From: Oryzicola mucosus | GTDB taxonomy: Bacteria; Pseudomonadota; Alphaproteobacteria; Rhizobiales; Rhizobiaceae | Direction: 5' to 3' | DNA: 64,000 nt | Assembly (NCBI RefSeq): GCF_014534685.1 | Contig: NZ_JACVVX010000001.1 | Coordinates: 372,001 to 436,000, forward strand | Part shown: positions 28,940 through 37,420 of the stretch, piece after piece | Layout: each line of letters begins with the position of its first letter | Position numbering within the stretch: the first letter of the stretch is position 1 | Made by a program: the position numbers and the translations under genes | The notes under the pieces: generated by a model | What the model was told of the DNA's origin: nothing | Databases searched by the model: none | Seen by the model: the letters and a program-made list of their open reading frames with translations, nothing else

Positions 28940-29566
28940 TCACTCTTCCGTTTCAGTTTCGTCTTGTTCGACGTCGTCTTCGCCCCGGCGCCGCTTCGCT
29001 TCCTTGCGCGCCTGGTTGTCCTTGCTCAACGCATCCCGGATCAGGTCGTCGGTCAGGATCAGCCGCGCTTCGGCCACCGCCTCGAAAGGAATGCGCACCG
29101 TCGGCTCGTCGCCGTAGGAAGCCTGATCGCGCTGGATCAAAACACCATTCTCGTCGGCCTCGGCGATCTTGCCGCGGAACCGCTTGCGTTCCGCCACCAT
29201 CACCGATGTCTCCATCTTGACGAGGTGCCCGATCCATTTCGCAAAGTCGGACTTGCGGACCAGCGGACGATCGATGCCCGGCGACGACACTTCGAGATGA
29301 TATGCCTTCTCGACGGGATCATCCACATCGAGCGCCGGCGAAATCGTGCGGCTGACCTCTTCGCAATCCTCAACGGTCATAGTGCCGTCTTCGCGCTCGG
29401 CCATAATCTGCAATGTCAGGCCGTTCTGGGCGAACAGGCGGACCCGCACCAGCCGGTACTCCGTCGCCTTCAGAACCGGCATCACGATCGAAGCAATACG
29501 CGCATCGATACCGCTCTCGCGAATGATGCGGTCGTCGCCCGTCGTTTCAATCTCCGGTTCAGTCAT
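28940..29566 (-). CDS. rimP: Ribosome maturation factor RimP
   Basis: Early 30S assembly factor. The 208-residue protein has the conserved YRLVRVRLF...LTLQIMAE and [21 protein letters not shown] segments and an unusually long acidic/basic C-terminal tail ([18 protein letters not shown]). First gene of the superoperon. A promoter at 29681-29654 and a terminator-like hairpin at 29623-29594 lie in front of it, so expression of the whole operon may be attenuated here. Confidence 0.96.
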   Translation of the reverse strand: MTEPEIETTGDDRIIRESGIDARIASIVMPVLKATEYRLVRVRLFAQNGLTLQIMAEREDGTMTVEDCEEVSRTISPALDVDDPVEKAYHLEVSSPGIDRPLVRKSDFAKWIGHLVKMETSVMVAERKRFRGKIAEADENGVLIQRDQASYGDEPTVRIPFEAVAEARLILTDDLIRDALSKDNQARKEAKRRRGEDDVEQDETETEE

Positions 29567-29593
29567 GAGGTCTCCCTGCGCGGAGCCGGTAAC

Positions 29594-29623
29594 AAAAAAG
29601 AGCGGGACCGGGTGGACCCACTC
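29594..29623 (-). promoter_or_regulatory. Terminator-like attenuator in the rimP-nusA-infB leader
   Basis: On the minus strand GAGTGGGTCC (29623-29614) folds with GGTCCCGCTC (29609-29600) around ACCC, with one T-G pair and one mismatch, and is followed at once by six T (29599-29594). It lies about 25 bases after the expected transcription start and 27 bases before the rimP ATG. No minus-strand gene upstream could need it as an ordinary terminator. Confidence 0.65.
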
Positions 29624-29653
29624 TTCGTCATACCGACCAAGAATTTGAGCTGC

Positions 29654-29681
29654 ATATAACCGAAGTGCGGTTCGGGTTCAA
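29654..29681 (-). promoter_or_regulatory. Likely promoter of the rimP superoperon
   Basis: On the minus strand TTGAAC (29681-29676), 16 bases, TTATAT (29659-29654). Predicted start near 29647, about 80 bases before rimP. Confidence 0.6.
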
Positions 29682-29784
29682 GTCCCGACAGGCTTCGCCG
29701 GCAGAAGCGCCGTGCGCTGGCTGCATGGCAACCATGCAAGCCTGTCTCTGGTAGCAATCGTATGAACATCCTAAATATGTTGCA

Positions 29785-29806
29785 TCGCACAAAACAAATT
29801 GTGCGA
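29785..29806. promoter_or_regulatory. Perfect inverted repeat upstream of the 54-residue gene
   Basis: TCGCACAA (29785-29792), six bases, TTGTGCGA (29799-29806). It lies 20 bases before the start codon at 29827, so it is either an operator-type site or a hairpin in the 5' leader next to the ribosome binding site AAGGA (29814-29818). Confidence 0.55.
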
Positions 29807-29826
29807 CGTATGTAAGGACGGATGAG

Positions 29827-29991
29827 ATGAGTGTTCGCAAGCAATTCGATCGTATCGGCGATTTCTTCACGACTGTGAGCAGCGCGGTTTCCGCAGCCAA
29901 TGCAGTCAGCCGCGGCGTACAGCCGAAGGCGCGTCATCTGCGCAATCTCGGCATCGATCCGCAGCAGTTCAATAAAATCGGCCGCGTCTGA
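29827..29991 (+). CDS. Small protein of 54 residues, function unknown
   Basis: ATG at 29827 with AAGGA eight bases upstream; stop TGA at 29989-29991. The product starts MSVRKQFDRIGDFFTTVSSA and ends with RHLRNLGIDPQQFNKIGRV. The short amphipathic helix followed by a LxxLGID-x-x-x-F motif is similar in style to small rhizobial DUF1127-like proteins, but identity is not certain. It has its own upstream inverted repeat and a downstream terminator, and is divergent from rimP. It is the only candidate gene in the 518-base gap between rimP and tctA. Confidence 0.7.
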   Translation: MSVRKQFDRIGDFFTTVSSAVSAANAVSRGVQPKARHLRNLGIDPQQFNKIGRV

Positions 29992-30037
29992 TCTTCAGCG
30001 CGATCCGGCGCCTTTTGGTTGCCGACTGTAGAATGAG

Positions 30038-30064
30038 AAAGGGCGCCCGCTTGGGACGCCCTTT
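30038..30064. terminator. Bidirectional terminator between the small gene and tctA
   Basis: AAAGGGCG (30038-30045) pairs with CGCCCTTT (30057-30064), with an inner CCC/GGG pairing. TTTTATTTT follows on the plus strand, and a T-rich stretch on the minus strand. It serves the plus-strand small gene and the minus-strand tctA. Confidence 0.85.
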
Positions 30065-30084
30065 TATTTTGTCTTCTTTGTCGA

Positions 30085-31629
30085 TCAGTCTTCGTCGGTG
30101 CCGAACTGCGCCAGGACCTTGCCTTTGCCGCGCGCCCGCAGATAGAGCGGCACCAGTACGGCGAGAGCCGCCAGAATCCACAGAACGATCGCAATCCACG
30201 ACTTGAACAGCGCCGAAGGGTCGCCTTGGCTGATCTGCAACGCCTGGCGCAAGCTCTTTTCGGCCATCGGCCCGAGAATGAGCCCGACGACAACCGGCGC
30301 GATGGGGTAGCCGAAGCGGCGCAGCCCATAGCCGAGAATGCCGAACAACGTCAAAAGCAGCAGTCCGAACGACACCGGGATCGGGCCGAGGAAGAAGGTC
30401 GAGCCGTCGGCGCCAATGGTGCCGAGCGTGGCGAAAACCAGAATGCCGGCATAGAGCCAGTAGTGCGGGATCGACAGCAGCTTCACCCACAGGCCGATCA
30501 GCGGCAGGTTCAACACCAGCAGCATGAAGTTGGCCACCAGAAGGCTGGCGATGAGCCCCCAGACGAGAGGCGCATTGGTGGCAAACAGCAGCGGCCCCGG
30601 CTGCAGGCCGAACTGCTGGAAACCGGCCAGCATGATCGCCGCCGTCGCCGTGGTCGGCAGGCCAAGCGTCAGCAAAGGCACCAGCGTTCCGGCAGCCGAT
30701 GCGTTGTTGGCTGCCTCCGGACCCGCCACGCCCTCGATAGCGCCGTGGCCGAATTCCTCGGGATGCTTGGAGAAATTCCTTTCCGTCGAATAAGACAGGA
30801 AGCTGGACACGTCGGCGCCGCCCGCGGGCATCGCGCCGATGGGGAAGCCGATCGCCGTGCCGCGCAGCCACGGCATCCAGGACCGCTTCCAGTCCTGCTT
30901 CGTCATCCAGACCGAACCTTTGACCGATTCGACTTTTTCATCCGCCGCCAGCTTGGATGACACCACGGCCAGCGTTTCGCCGATGGCAAACAGCGCCACC
31001 GCCAGCGTCGTCACCGAAATGCCGTCAAACAGATTGGGCATGCCGAAGGTCAGGCGCGCCTGGCCGGTGAGTTGGTCGATGCCGATGAGCCCGAGCCCGA
31101 GGCCTACCAGCAGCGACGTGATGCCGCGCAGGGTGGAGTCGCCGAAGGCGGCGGACACCGTCATGAAGGCGAGCAGCATCAGTGCGAAATATTCTGAGGG
31201 GCCGAAGGACAGCGCGAACTTCACGACCGTGGGCGCGATGAAGGCAAGCCCCAGCGTCGCAAGCAGGCCGGCCACGAAGGAGCCGATGGCGGCGGTGGCG
31301 AGCGCCGGCCCGCCCCTGCCCTTGCGGGCCATCTTGTTGCCCTCGAGCGCAGTCACGATGGAGGCGCTTTCGCCCGGCGTGTTGAGCAGGATCGAGGTGG
31401 TGGAGCCGCCATACATGCCGCCGTAATAGATGCCGGCAAACATGATGAGCGAGCCGGCCGGATCGAGCTTGTAGGTGACGGGCAGCAGCAATGCGACGGT
31501 CAAGGCGGGGCCAATGCCGGGCAGAACGCCGACCGCCGTGCCCAGGGTGACGCCGATCAGCGCGTATAGAAGATTATACGGGTCCATCGCGGTGATGAGA
31601 CCCTGGCCCAGCAGGCTGAACGTATCCAT
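30085..31629 (-). CDS. tctA: Tripartite tricarboxylate transporter, large membrane subunit TctA
   Basis: The 514-residue protein with about 12 membrane segments is the translocation subunit of a TTT-family, binding-protein-dependent secondary transporter. The signature region [21 protein letters not shown] and the repeat [19 protein letters not shown] (both TctA-family) are present. It is the last gene of tctC-tctB-tctA. The real substrate may be citrate, another tricarboxylate or a different carboxylate. Confidence 0.95.
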   Translation of the reverse strand: MDTFSLLGQGLITAMDPYNLLYALIGVTLGTAVGVLPGIGPALTVALLLPVTYKLDPAGSLIMFAGIYYGGMYGGSTTSILLNTPGESASIVTALEGNKMARKGRGGPALATAAIGSFVAGLLATLGLAFIAPTVVKFALSFGPSEYFALMLLAFMTVSAAFGDSTLRGITSLLVGLGLGLIGIDQLTGQARLTFGMPNLFDGISVTTLAVALFAIGETLAVVSSKLAADEKVESVKGSVWMTKQDWKRSWMPWLRGTAIGFPIGAMPAGGADVSSFLSYSTERNFSKHPEEFGHGAIEGVAGPEAANNASAAGTLVPLLTLGLPTTATAAIMLAGFQQFGLQPGPLLFATNAPLVWGLIASLLVANFMLLVLNLPLIGLWVKLLSIPHYWLYAGILVFATLGTIGADGSTFFLGPIPVSFGLLLLTLFGILGYGLRRFGYPIAPVVVGLILGPMAEKSLRQALQISQGDPSALFKSWIAIVLWILAALAVLVPLYLRARGKGKVLAQFGTDED

Positions 31630-31645
31630 GATGCAGTGCCCCGGT

Positions 31646-32131
31646 TTAGAACAGACGCTCGAGCGGTCCGGCAGGCAAGGTCAGTTGCAGGCCCTTGGCG
31701 AACATCACCCAGACGAGAAAGGCGAAGACGATGCCGATCGGCACGGTCATCCACAACGGACCCTTGCCGAAGCCCTTGGCGGTGGCGGCGAAGAGCAGGC
31801 CGGTGGCAATCGAAAAGCCGACGGTCTTCATGCTCAGCATCTGCACGGCGAGACCGCCGAGCACCCACAGCATGGGCGGAATGTTCTGGGCCTCGCGCGC
31901 AGGGAAATTGCCGCGCCAGGCTTCGATGGCGGTGCACAGCGACAGCAGGAACATCCCGCCGGCGATGATATAGGGGAAAGTCTTGGGCCCGACGGGCGAA
32001 TAGCCGGCAACACCGCCTGCCTGCGATGTGCTCCAGGCAATCACGATCGCGACCACCGCGAGCGCCGCCGCAATGGCAAGCGCCGCCCTGTCCGGGCGGC
32101 GCTGCAGGTGTGGCGAGTTGCCGTCACTCAT
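31646..32131 (-). CDS. tctB: Tripartite tricarboxylate transporter, small membrane subunit TctB
   Basis: The 161-residue protein has four predicted membrane helices and the TctB pattern [18 protein letters not shown] near the first loop. It starts inside the end of tctC (ATGA, four-base overlap) and ends 16 bases before tctA. TctB is the poorly conserved small subunit that associates with TctA. Confidence 0.92.
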   Translation of the reverse strand: MSDGNSPHLQRRPDRAALAIAAALAVVAIVIAWSTSQAGGVAGYSPVGPKTFPYIIAGGMFLLSLCTAIEAWRGNFPAREAQNIPPMLWVLGGLAVQMLSMKTVGFSIATGLLFAATAKGFGKGPLWMTVPIGIVFAFLVWVMFAKGLQLTLPAGPLERLF

Positions 32132-33072
32132 TTTACGAGACCGATCTCTTTGAGAATGGCCGCGGTCGACTCGGTGTCCTGCTTCAGCTGTGCGGCGAAG
32201 TCGTCACCGGCCAGATAGGTGTCGGCCCAGCCCTTGTCGGCCAGCGTCTTCTGCCACGCCGCCGATTTCGCCATCTTGTCGACATCGGCCAGGATCGTCT
32301 TCTTCTGCTCGTCGGTGATGCCGGGAGCCGCTGCGACCATGCGCCAGTTCTGGATCGAGACGTCGACGCCGGCTTCCTTGAAAGTCGGTGCATCAATGCC
32401 CTCGATGCGCTCATCCGCCGAGATGCCGATGATGCGGAGCGTGCCGGCCTGGATCTGCGAGGCGAACTCACCATAGCCGGAAATGCCGACCGTGACCTGG
32501 TTGCCGAGGATGGCGGCCAGCGCTTCGCCACCGCCGGAAAAGGCGATGTAGTTGACCTTGGTCGGATCGACGCCGGCTGCCTTGGCGATCAGGCCCGCGG
32601 TGATGTGGTCGGTACCGCCGGCGGAGCCGCCGGCCCAGGAAACGGAGCCGGGATCGGACTTCAGCTTGGCGACGAGGCCGGCCATGTCCTTGATGTCGGA
32701 AGCGGCGGGCACGACGACGGCTTCATATTCGCCGGTGAGGCGGGCAATCGGCGTGACCTGGTCGAGCGTGACCGGAGAATTGTTGGTCAGGATCGCACCG
32801 ACCATGACATAGCCGCCGACGATCAGTTGCGAGGGGTCGCCGCTCGCCTGGTTGACGAATTGCGCGAGACCGATGGTGCCGCCGGCGCCCGGAACGTTCT
32901 GGACCTGGACGCTGCTCGAAATGCCTTCGTCCTGAAGAGCGCTCTGCATCGAACGCGCGGTCTGATCCCAACCGCCGCCAGGAGCCGCGGGCGCCATGAT
33001 CTTGTAGTCTTCGGCTGCCGCCGGAAAGGCGAACGCCCCGGCGATGATGGATGCCAAAATAAATTGCTTCAC
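32128..33072 (-). CDS. tctC: Tripartite tricarboxylate transporter, periplasmic binding protein TctC
   Basis: The 314-residue protein has a signal peptide (ILASIIAGAFAFPAAA/ED) and the Bug/TctC family features APAAPGGGWDQTAR near the N-terminus and PGAGGTIGLAQFV. It captures the substrate in the periplasm for TctAB. The start is GTG at 33072 with a strong GGGAGGA site seven bases upstream. The first base of the 264-base inverted-repeat-bounded gap lies just beyond that site. Confidence 0.95.
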   Translation of the reverse strand: MKQFILASIIAGAFAFPAAAEDYKIMAPAAPGGGWDQTARSMQSALQDEGISSSVQVQNVPGAGGTIGLAQFVNQASGDPSQLIVGGYVMVGAILTNNSPVTLDQVTPIARLTGEYEAVVVPAASDIKDMAGLVAKLKSDPGSVSWAGGSAGGTDHITAGLIAKAAGVDPTKVNYIAFSGGGEALAAILGNQVTVGISGYGEFASQIQAGTLRIIGISADERIEGIDAPTFKEAGVDVSIQNWRMVAAAPGITDEQKKTILADVDKMAKSAAWQKTLADKGWADTYLAGDDFAAQLKQDTESTAAILKEIGLVK

Positions 33073-33086
33073 TGCATTTCCTCCCT

Positions 33087-33350
33087 GATACCCGCAACGC
33101 GGGAACGATCGATGCCTGACGTATCCTACGCCAGGAAGCTCGCATTCTGGCCGGCCTGGTTCGACGCGGAAGGGATTGCCTGCAGTCGGCCATAAGCCTG
33201 CCCTCTATCAGCGACGACGGGCTGCTCATGCGGTTGTGCGGCGGGTTCCTCCCGGATCCCAGGCTCGCCTCCCAGCGGGCCGGAATGATGTCTTACAGAA
33301 GCAACCTGACACCAGACTGACACGCATGCAAGTTGCCTGTTGCGGGTATC
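33087..33350. repeat. 264-base gap bounded by a perfect 12-base inverted repeat
   Basis: GATACCCGCAAC (33087-33098) is exactly inverted as GTTGCGGGTATC (33339-33350). One copy touches the tctC ribosome binding site and the other overlaps the stop codon of the upstream binding-protein gene, so the pair frames the whole intergenic region. No open frame or transposase is inside. It could be a pair of regulator sites or the ends of a small inserted element. Confidence 0.6.
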
Positions 33351-34416
33351 AATGGTCCTTGAGCGCCTGGTTCCAGCGCTGGATGACGCGGTTGCGCTTG
33401 ACCTGATCGAGATAGACCATCAGTCCGGGGCTGACCGGCACGGGCCGAAGCTGCGCGCCGAGAACCTGCTGCATGCGGTTGGCGGTGTTTTCGCCCGAAA
33501 CGTCCGGATTGATTGCACCGATATGGAGCCGGCGGGCCAACACCTCCTGTCCGGCATTCGACATGAAGTAATCGAGAAAGCGCCGACCGAGATCGGGCGA
33601 AACCGCCGCCGACGGCACCAGGCCGATGCGCGACATCACCACCGTGTAATCCTGCGGCAGGACGATGCCGACATCGTCGTCGCGCGCGGCCCATTCGGCG
33701 GCATAGGAGCCAAGGATGTTGTAGCCGAGCACGAAGCGGCCGTCGGCGATGCGCTCGACGATGGCGGAACTGGTGGAGTACAGCTTTACCCCCGATGCGC
33801 CCATGGTGCGGATGACCGACCAGATGTCGGGAAACTGCTCCTGATCGCGGGCCATGAGCATGAAGCCGACGCCCGAACGCTCGATATCGTAGGTGCCGAT
33901 GCGGCCATAGACGGCATCGCCCCGTTGCTTGAGATAGGCGACGAACTGCTCGCGCGTCGCGGGAGGCTCAGTGCCCTGGAAGCTGGGCTTGTGGTAGACG
34001 AAAACCGCCGGCTCGAAGGTCAGCGCATAGGCGGTGTTGCGCCAGTTGGCCCAGCGCGGCCAGCGTTCGCTCATCGAAACCGGGCTTTCCTGGGCATAGC
34101 CGTCATTGGCGAGCTTGACCTGCAGGTCCATGGCTGAGGAGAAAGCGATGTCGGCCGTCTTCCTCGCCGCATCGGTTTCGGCCACAACGCGGTCATAGAT
34201 GTCGGTGGTCAGAAGCTCCTCATAGTGGACGGCGACATCCGGATTGGCCTTCTGGAAACCCTCGATCATCGGCCGTGCCAGCGGCGTGTCCAGCGACGAA
34301 TACACCACCAGAGCGCGAGCCGCCGCATCCCCGTTGGCCGCCGGAAAAACCGTGACGTCGGCATATGCGGACGAAGCAGCGGCAAGCAGGGCCAGGAGGG
34401 TTACGACCGATCTCAT
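33349..34416 (-). CDS. Periplasmic substrate-binding protein (Fe3+/putrescine-type fold) without ABC partner
   Basis: The 355-residue secreted protein has a signal peptide (VTLLALLAAASSAYA/DV) and family-type segments ALVVYSSLDTPLARPMIEGF and KTADIAFSSAMDLQVKLAN, resembling class-2 extracellular solute-binding proteins of the iron/thiamine type. No ATPase or permease gene is adjacent. It is first on the minus strand, followed after 276 bases by tctCBA, and divergent (104 bases) from a TctDE-type regulator pair. A sensing role, presenting ligand to the kinase, fits this setting better than uptake; this is inference. Confidence 0.8.
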   Translation of the reverse strand: MRSVVTLLALLAAASSAYADVTVFPAANGDAAARALVVYSSLDTPLARPMIEGFQKANPDVAVHYEELLTTDIYDRVVAETDAARKTADIAFSSAMDLQVKLANDGYAQESPVSMSERWPRWANWRNTAYALTFEPAVFVYHKPSFQGTEPPATREQFVAYLKQRGDAVYGRIGTYDIERSGVGFMLMARDQEQFPDIWSVIRTMGASGVKLYSTSSAIVERIADGRFVLGYNILGSYAAEWAARDDDVGIVLPQDYTVVMSRIGLVPSAAVSPDLGRRFLDYFMSNAGQEVLARRLHIGAINPDVSGENTANRMQQVLGAQLRPVPVSPGLMVYLDQVKRNRVIQRWNQALKDH

Positions 34417-34520
34417 GCCGCGACCATGCCCGAGCGCGCGGCAATTCTCAACCGAGGCACTTCGGCCTCGACCTCGGCGGGCGGATAAGGCATCGTCCGC
34501 GAAACAAGGCGGAGGACCGG

Positions 34521-35198
34521 TTGCGCATATTGGTGGTCGAAGACAGCGTTACGCTCGCCAACGGCCTGGCGACTGTCCTGAAGCAGGGAGGCTACGCTGT
34601 CGACATCGTTGGCGACGGCGGTTCCGCGCTGGCAGTCCTTGCGGCGGAGCGCTTCGATCTCGTGGTGCTCGATCTCACCTTGCCCGACATGGACGGCATC
34701 GACGTGCTGCGCACCATCCGCGGCCGCCAGCACGACGCCGCCGTGCTCATCCTGTCGGCGCGCGGCGCGCTGGAGGACCGGGTGAAAGGGCTCGACCTCG
34801 GTGCCGACGACTACATGATCAAGCCGTTCGACGTAGGCGAGCTGGAAGCGCGGGTGCGCATGCTGCTGCGCCGCAGGGCTGGGCTGAAGGCCGCGACCAT
34901 GGCTTTCGGCGAGGTCGCCTTCGACCTCAACACACGCAGCTTTTCCGCGCAGGGTGCGGCCATCGACATTCCCGCCCGCGAGCTGGCGCTATTGGAAACG
35001 CTGTTCATGCGCGCCGGCAAGGTGGTGTCAAAGCAGGCCATCATCGAATCGCTCGCCGGCTTCGACGAGGACCTCAGCGCCAATGCGGTCGAGCAATATG
35101 TCAGCCGCCTGCGCAAGCGGCTCGCTCCCTACGGGCTGACGGTGCGGACGGCGCGCGGCATCGGCTACTATCTCGAAAAGATAGCGCCCGGCGCATGA
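34521..35198 (+). CDS. tctD: Response regulator, OmpR/PhoB family (TctD-like)
   Basis: The 225-residue DNA-binding regulator has a receiver domain (RILVVEDSVTLANGL, phospho-acceptor Asp in LVVLDLTLPDMDG, Lys in ADDYMIKPFDVGEL) and a C-terminal winged helix ending VEQYVSRLRKRLAPYGLTVRTARGIGYYL. The start is most likely the TTG at 34521 right after GGAGGACCGG, since family members begin at this point; the frame is open further upstream without conservation. It overlaps the kinase gene by four bases and is divergent from the binding-protein gene. It probably controls tctCBA. Confidence 0.9.
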   Translation: MRILVVEDSVTLANGLATVLKQGGYAVDIVGDGGSALAVLAAERFDLVVLDLTLPDMDGIDVLRTIRGRQHDAAVLILSARGALEDRVKGLDLGADDYMIKPFDVGELEARVRMLLRRRAGLKAATMAFGEVAFDLNTRSFSAQGAAIDIPARELALLETLFMRAGKVVSKQAIIESLAGFDEDLSANAVEQYVSRLRKRLAPYGLTVRTARGIGYYLEKIAPGA

Positions 35199-36583
35199 TG
35201 CCGGGAACAACCTACTCGCTGCGCCGCCGGCTGCTTCTGTGGCTGCTGATACCGCTCGTCGCCATCGGGGCAGTGGCGCTGGCCGACACCTACAGCGAGG
35301 CGGTGCAGACGGCGAATTCGGTGTCCGACAGGGTCTTGTCCGGCTCGGCGCTCGCCATTGCCGAACGGGTCGTGGTTTCCGAGAACGGGGCGCTGGAAGT
35401 CGACATCCCCTATGTCGCGCTGGAAATGCTCACCTCGGCCGCCCAGGACCGGGTGTTCTACCGGGTCGAGGGGCCGACGGGGAACTTCATCACCGGCTAT
35501 GAGGGATTGCCTGTTATCGCCGGCCTGCGGCTCGAGCAAAGCGGCTACCGCGATGCGATGTTTCGCGACGAGCCGATCCGGGTGACATCGCTGGCCCGCG
35601 CTGCCTCCACCGGCGCGGGTTCGATACCCTTCGTGGTCACCGTGGCGGAAACCACTATCGCGCGCGAGCAGTTGGCGCAGACCATCCTGCTGCGTTCCGC
35701 GCTCCGCATCGCCATTTTGATCGGGGCCGCCGCCATCCTGTCCTGGGTTGCCGTGACTCTGGCGCTCAGGCCGCTTTTGCGATTGCGCGATGCGATTGCC
35801 GAAAGAAATCCGGGCGACCTGCACCCGATCGACCAGCCGGTGCCGAAGGAAATCCGCACGCTGGTCGACACGGTCAATTCCTTCATGGAGCGGCTGGGGT
35901 CGACGCTGGGCGCGATGCGCAACTTCACCGGCAATGCCAGCCACCAGTTGCGCACGCCGCTGACGATCATCCGCACCCAGCTCGCGCTGTCGGCGCGGGC
36001 GGCGTCATTGGAACAAGCAAGGGAGGCCGCGCGCACCGGGGACGAAGCGGTGGCGCATGCCGAACGCGTCATTGCCCAGCTTCTGCTGCTCGCCAAGGTC
36101 GATGAGGCCGCATCGGAAACGCTGAAGGCAGCGGGATCCGTTGACCTGACGACCCTCGCACAAGGCGTGACCGCCGACCGGGTGGCGCAAGCGCATGCGG
36201 CCGGCGTCGACATCGGCTTCGAAGGAGAACAGCCTCATCTTGTTCGGGGCGAGCCGATGCTTCTGGGCGAAATGCTGCGCAACCTGGTCGAGAACGTCAT
36301 CGCCTATACCGGCAAGGGTACGGAGGCGACCGTTCGCGTGCTCGACAATAAGGGCTGCGTCGTGCTGGAGGTCGAGGACAACGGACCCGGCATCCCGGCA
36401 GACCAGATCGCCGACGTTCGGCAGCGCTTTTTTCGTGGACGATCGGACGACAAACCCGGCGCGGGGCTAGGCCTGCCGATCGTCGAGGAAATCGCCACCC
36501 TCTTCGGAGCCGAACTGACGCTCGGATCTGGCGCCGATGGCCGGGGCCTTATCGTCCGCATTCAATTTCCGAAGCTGGAATGA
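35195..36583 (+). CDS. tctE: Sensor histidine kinase, TctE-like
   Basis: The 462-residue membrane kinase has an N-terminal membrane segment (LLLWLLIPLVAIGAVAL), a periplasmic 2CSK-type sensor region (about 30-165), a second membrane segment (IAILIGAAAILSWVAVTLAL), HAMP, the phospho-acceptor His in GNASHQLRTPLTII and an ATPase domain with N (RNLVENVIAY), G1 (DNGPGIP) and G2 (GAGLGLPIV) boxes. ATG 35195 overlaps the regulator stop (ATGATG). The frame stays open far upstream through the regulator gene, but only this part is kinase-like. Confidence 0.92.
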   Translation: MMPGTTYSLRRRLLLWLLIPLVAIGAVALADTYSEAVQTANSVSDRVLSGSALAIAERVVVSENGALEVDIPYVALEMLTSAAQDRVFYRVEGPTGNFITGYEGLPVIAGLRLEQSGYRDAMFRDEPIRVTSLARAASTGAGSIPFVVTVAETTIAREQLAQTILLRSALRIAILIGAAAILSWVAVTLALRPLLRLRDAIAERNPGDLHPIDQPVPKEIRTLVDTVNSFMERLGSTLGAMRNFTGNASHQLRTPLTIIRTQLALSARAASLEQAREAARTGDEAVAHAERVIAQLLLLAKVDEAASETLKAAGSVDLTTLAQGVTADRVAQAHAAGVDIGFEGEQPHLVRGEPMLLGEMLRNLVENVIAYTGKGTEATVRVLDNKGCVVLEVEDNGPGIPADQIADVRQRFFRGRSDDKPGAGLGLPIVEEIATLFGAELTLGSGADGRGLIVRIQFPKLE

Positions 36584-36702
36584 AGTCGGGCCTATTTTCT
36601 GAGGATCACCCAGAGCGCATGCACAATGCCGGGCAGCCGGCAAGTCTTTGAAATTAAACCAAATCATCAAGGGGCGAGCCTCGAAGGACGCACCAAATAT
36701 AG

Positions 36703-37419
36703 TCACACCCGAACAAACGTCAGATAGGCAGGGCGGCGCTGTTCGCGGATCGCCTTGGCCTCATAGCGCGTACCGGGCCAGGCCTCATAGGGCGTGTGCC
36801 AGTCCGCCGCCGTCTCTGCGTGCCACTCGAAGGCAGAGTGAGCGCGGCAATGCTGCAGCGTCCAGTTGACATAGGTATCGATGTCGGACGCGAAGCGGAA
36901 CTTTGCGCCGCGCTTCAGCACATCAGCAAAACGGTCGAGATTGACCGGGCTGACGAAGCGACGCTTCCAATGTTTCTTCTTCGGCCACGGATCGGGATAC
37001 AGAAGGTCTATGCCGTCGAGGCAATCCTGCGGCAGCCAGTCGAGCAGTTGCGTCGCGTCCTCGTCATAGAGTCGGAGATTGGGCAAAGGCGTCTCGCCCA
37101 GCGCAACCGTCATCTTGGCCATCGAGTTGACGAAGGGCTCGACGCCGATGAAGCCTATCCCTGCATGCCTTGCCGCCTCATGGCGGAGATGCTCGCCGCC
37201 GCCGAAGCCGATTTCAAGGCGCACACCCGAAACCGGAACGGGGAAGAGATCCACCAGTTTCGCGGGCGCGGGCTGCTTGATATCGACCCCATAGCGCTTG
37301 AGCCCCTCATCCAGCGCGCTTGCCTGGAGGGGCCTCATCGTCTTGCCGCGGCGTCGGCCGAAAAAAGCTTCGGTCGACCGGCTGCGTCGCGGCGTATCCT
37401 CGGGATCGGTGGCGTTCAA
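36703..37419 (-). CDS. trmB: tRNA (guanine-N7-)-methyltransferase TrmB
   Basis: Methylates G46 of tRNA using SAM. The 238-residue protein has [16 protein letters not shown] near the start, the SAM motif [10 protein letters not shown] and the signature [16 protein letters not shown]. The first conserved residues come before any ATG, so the start is probably the TTG at 37419, one base after the metK stop, suggesting coupling to metK, which makes its cofactor. The gap after it (36584-36702) has no visible gene. Confidence 0.95.
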   Translation of the reverse strand: MNATDPEDTPRRSRSTEAFFGRRRGKTMRPLQASALDEGLKRYGVDIKQPAPAKLVDLFPVPVSGVRLEIGFGGGEHLRHEAARHAGIGFIGVEPFVNSMAKMTVALGETPLPNLRLYDEDATQLLDWLPQDCLDGIDLLYPDPWPKKKHWKRRFVSPVNLDRFADVLKRGAKFRFASDIDTYVNWTLQHCRAHSAFEWHAETAADWHTPYEAWPGTRYEAKAIREQRRPAYLTFVRV

Positions 37420-37420
37420 T

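Noticed and set aside
34244-35194. Long upstream extension of the TctE-like kinase frame
   Set aside because: It runs through the regulator gene and the antisense of the binding-protein gene in another phase; the product is arginine/proline-rich and unlike any kinase N-terminus.
36584-36702. A gene or regulator site between the tctE-like and trmB genes
   Set aside because: No ribosome binding site, open frame or clear stem was found in this 119-base convergent gap.
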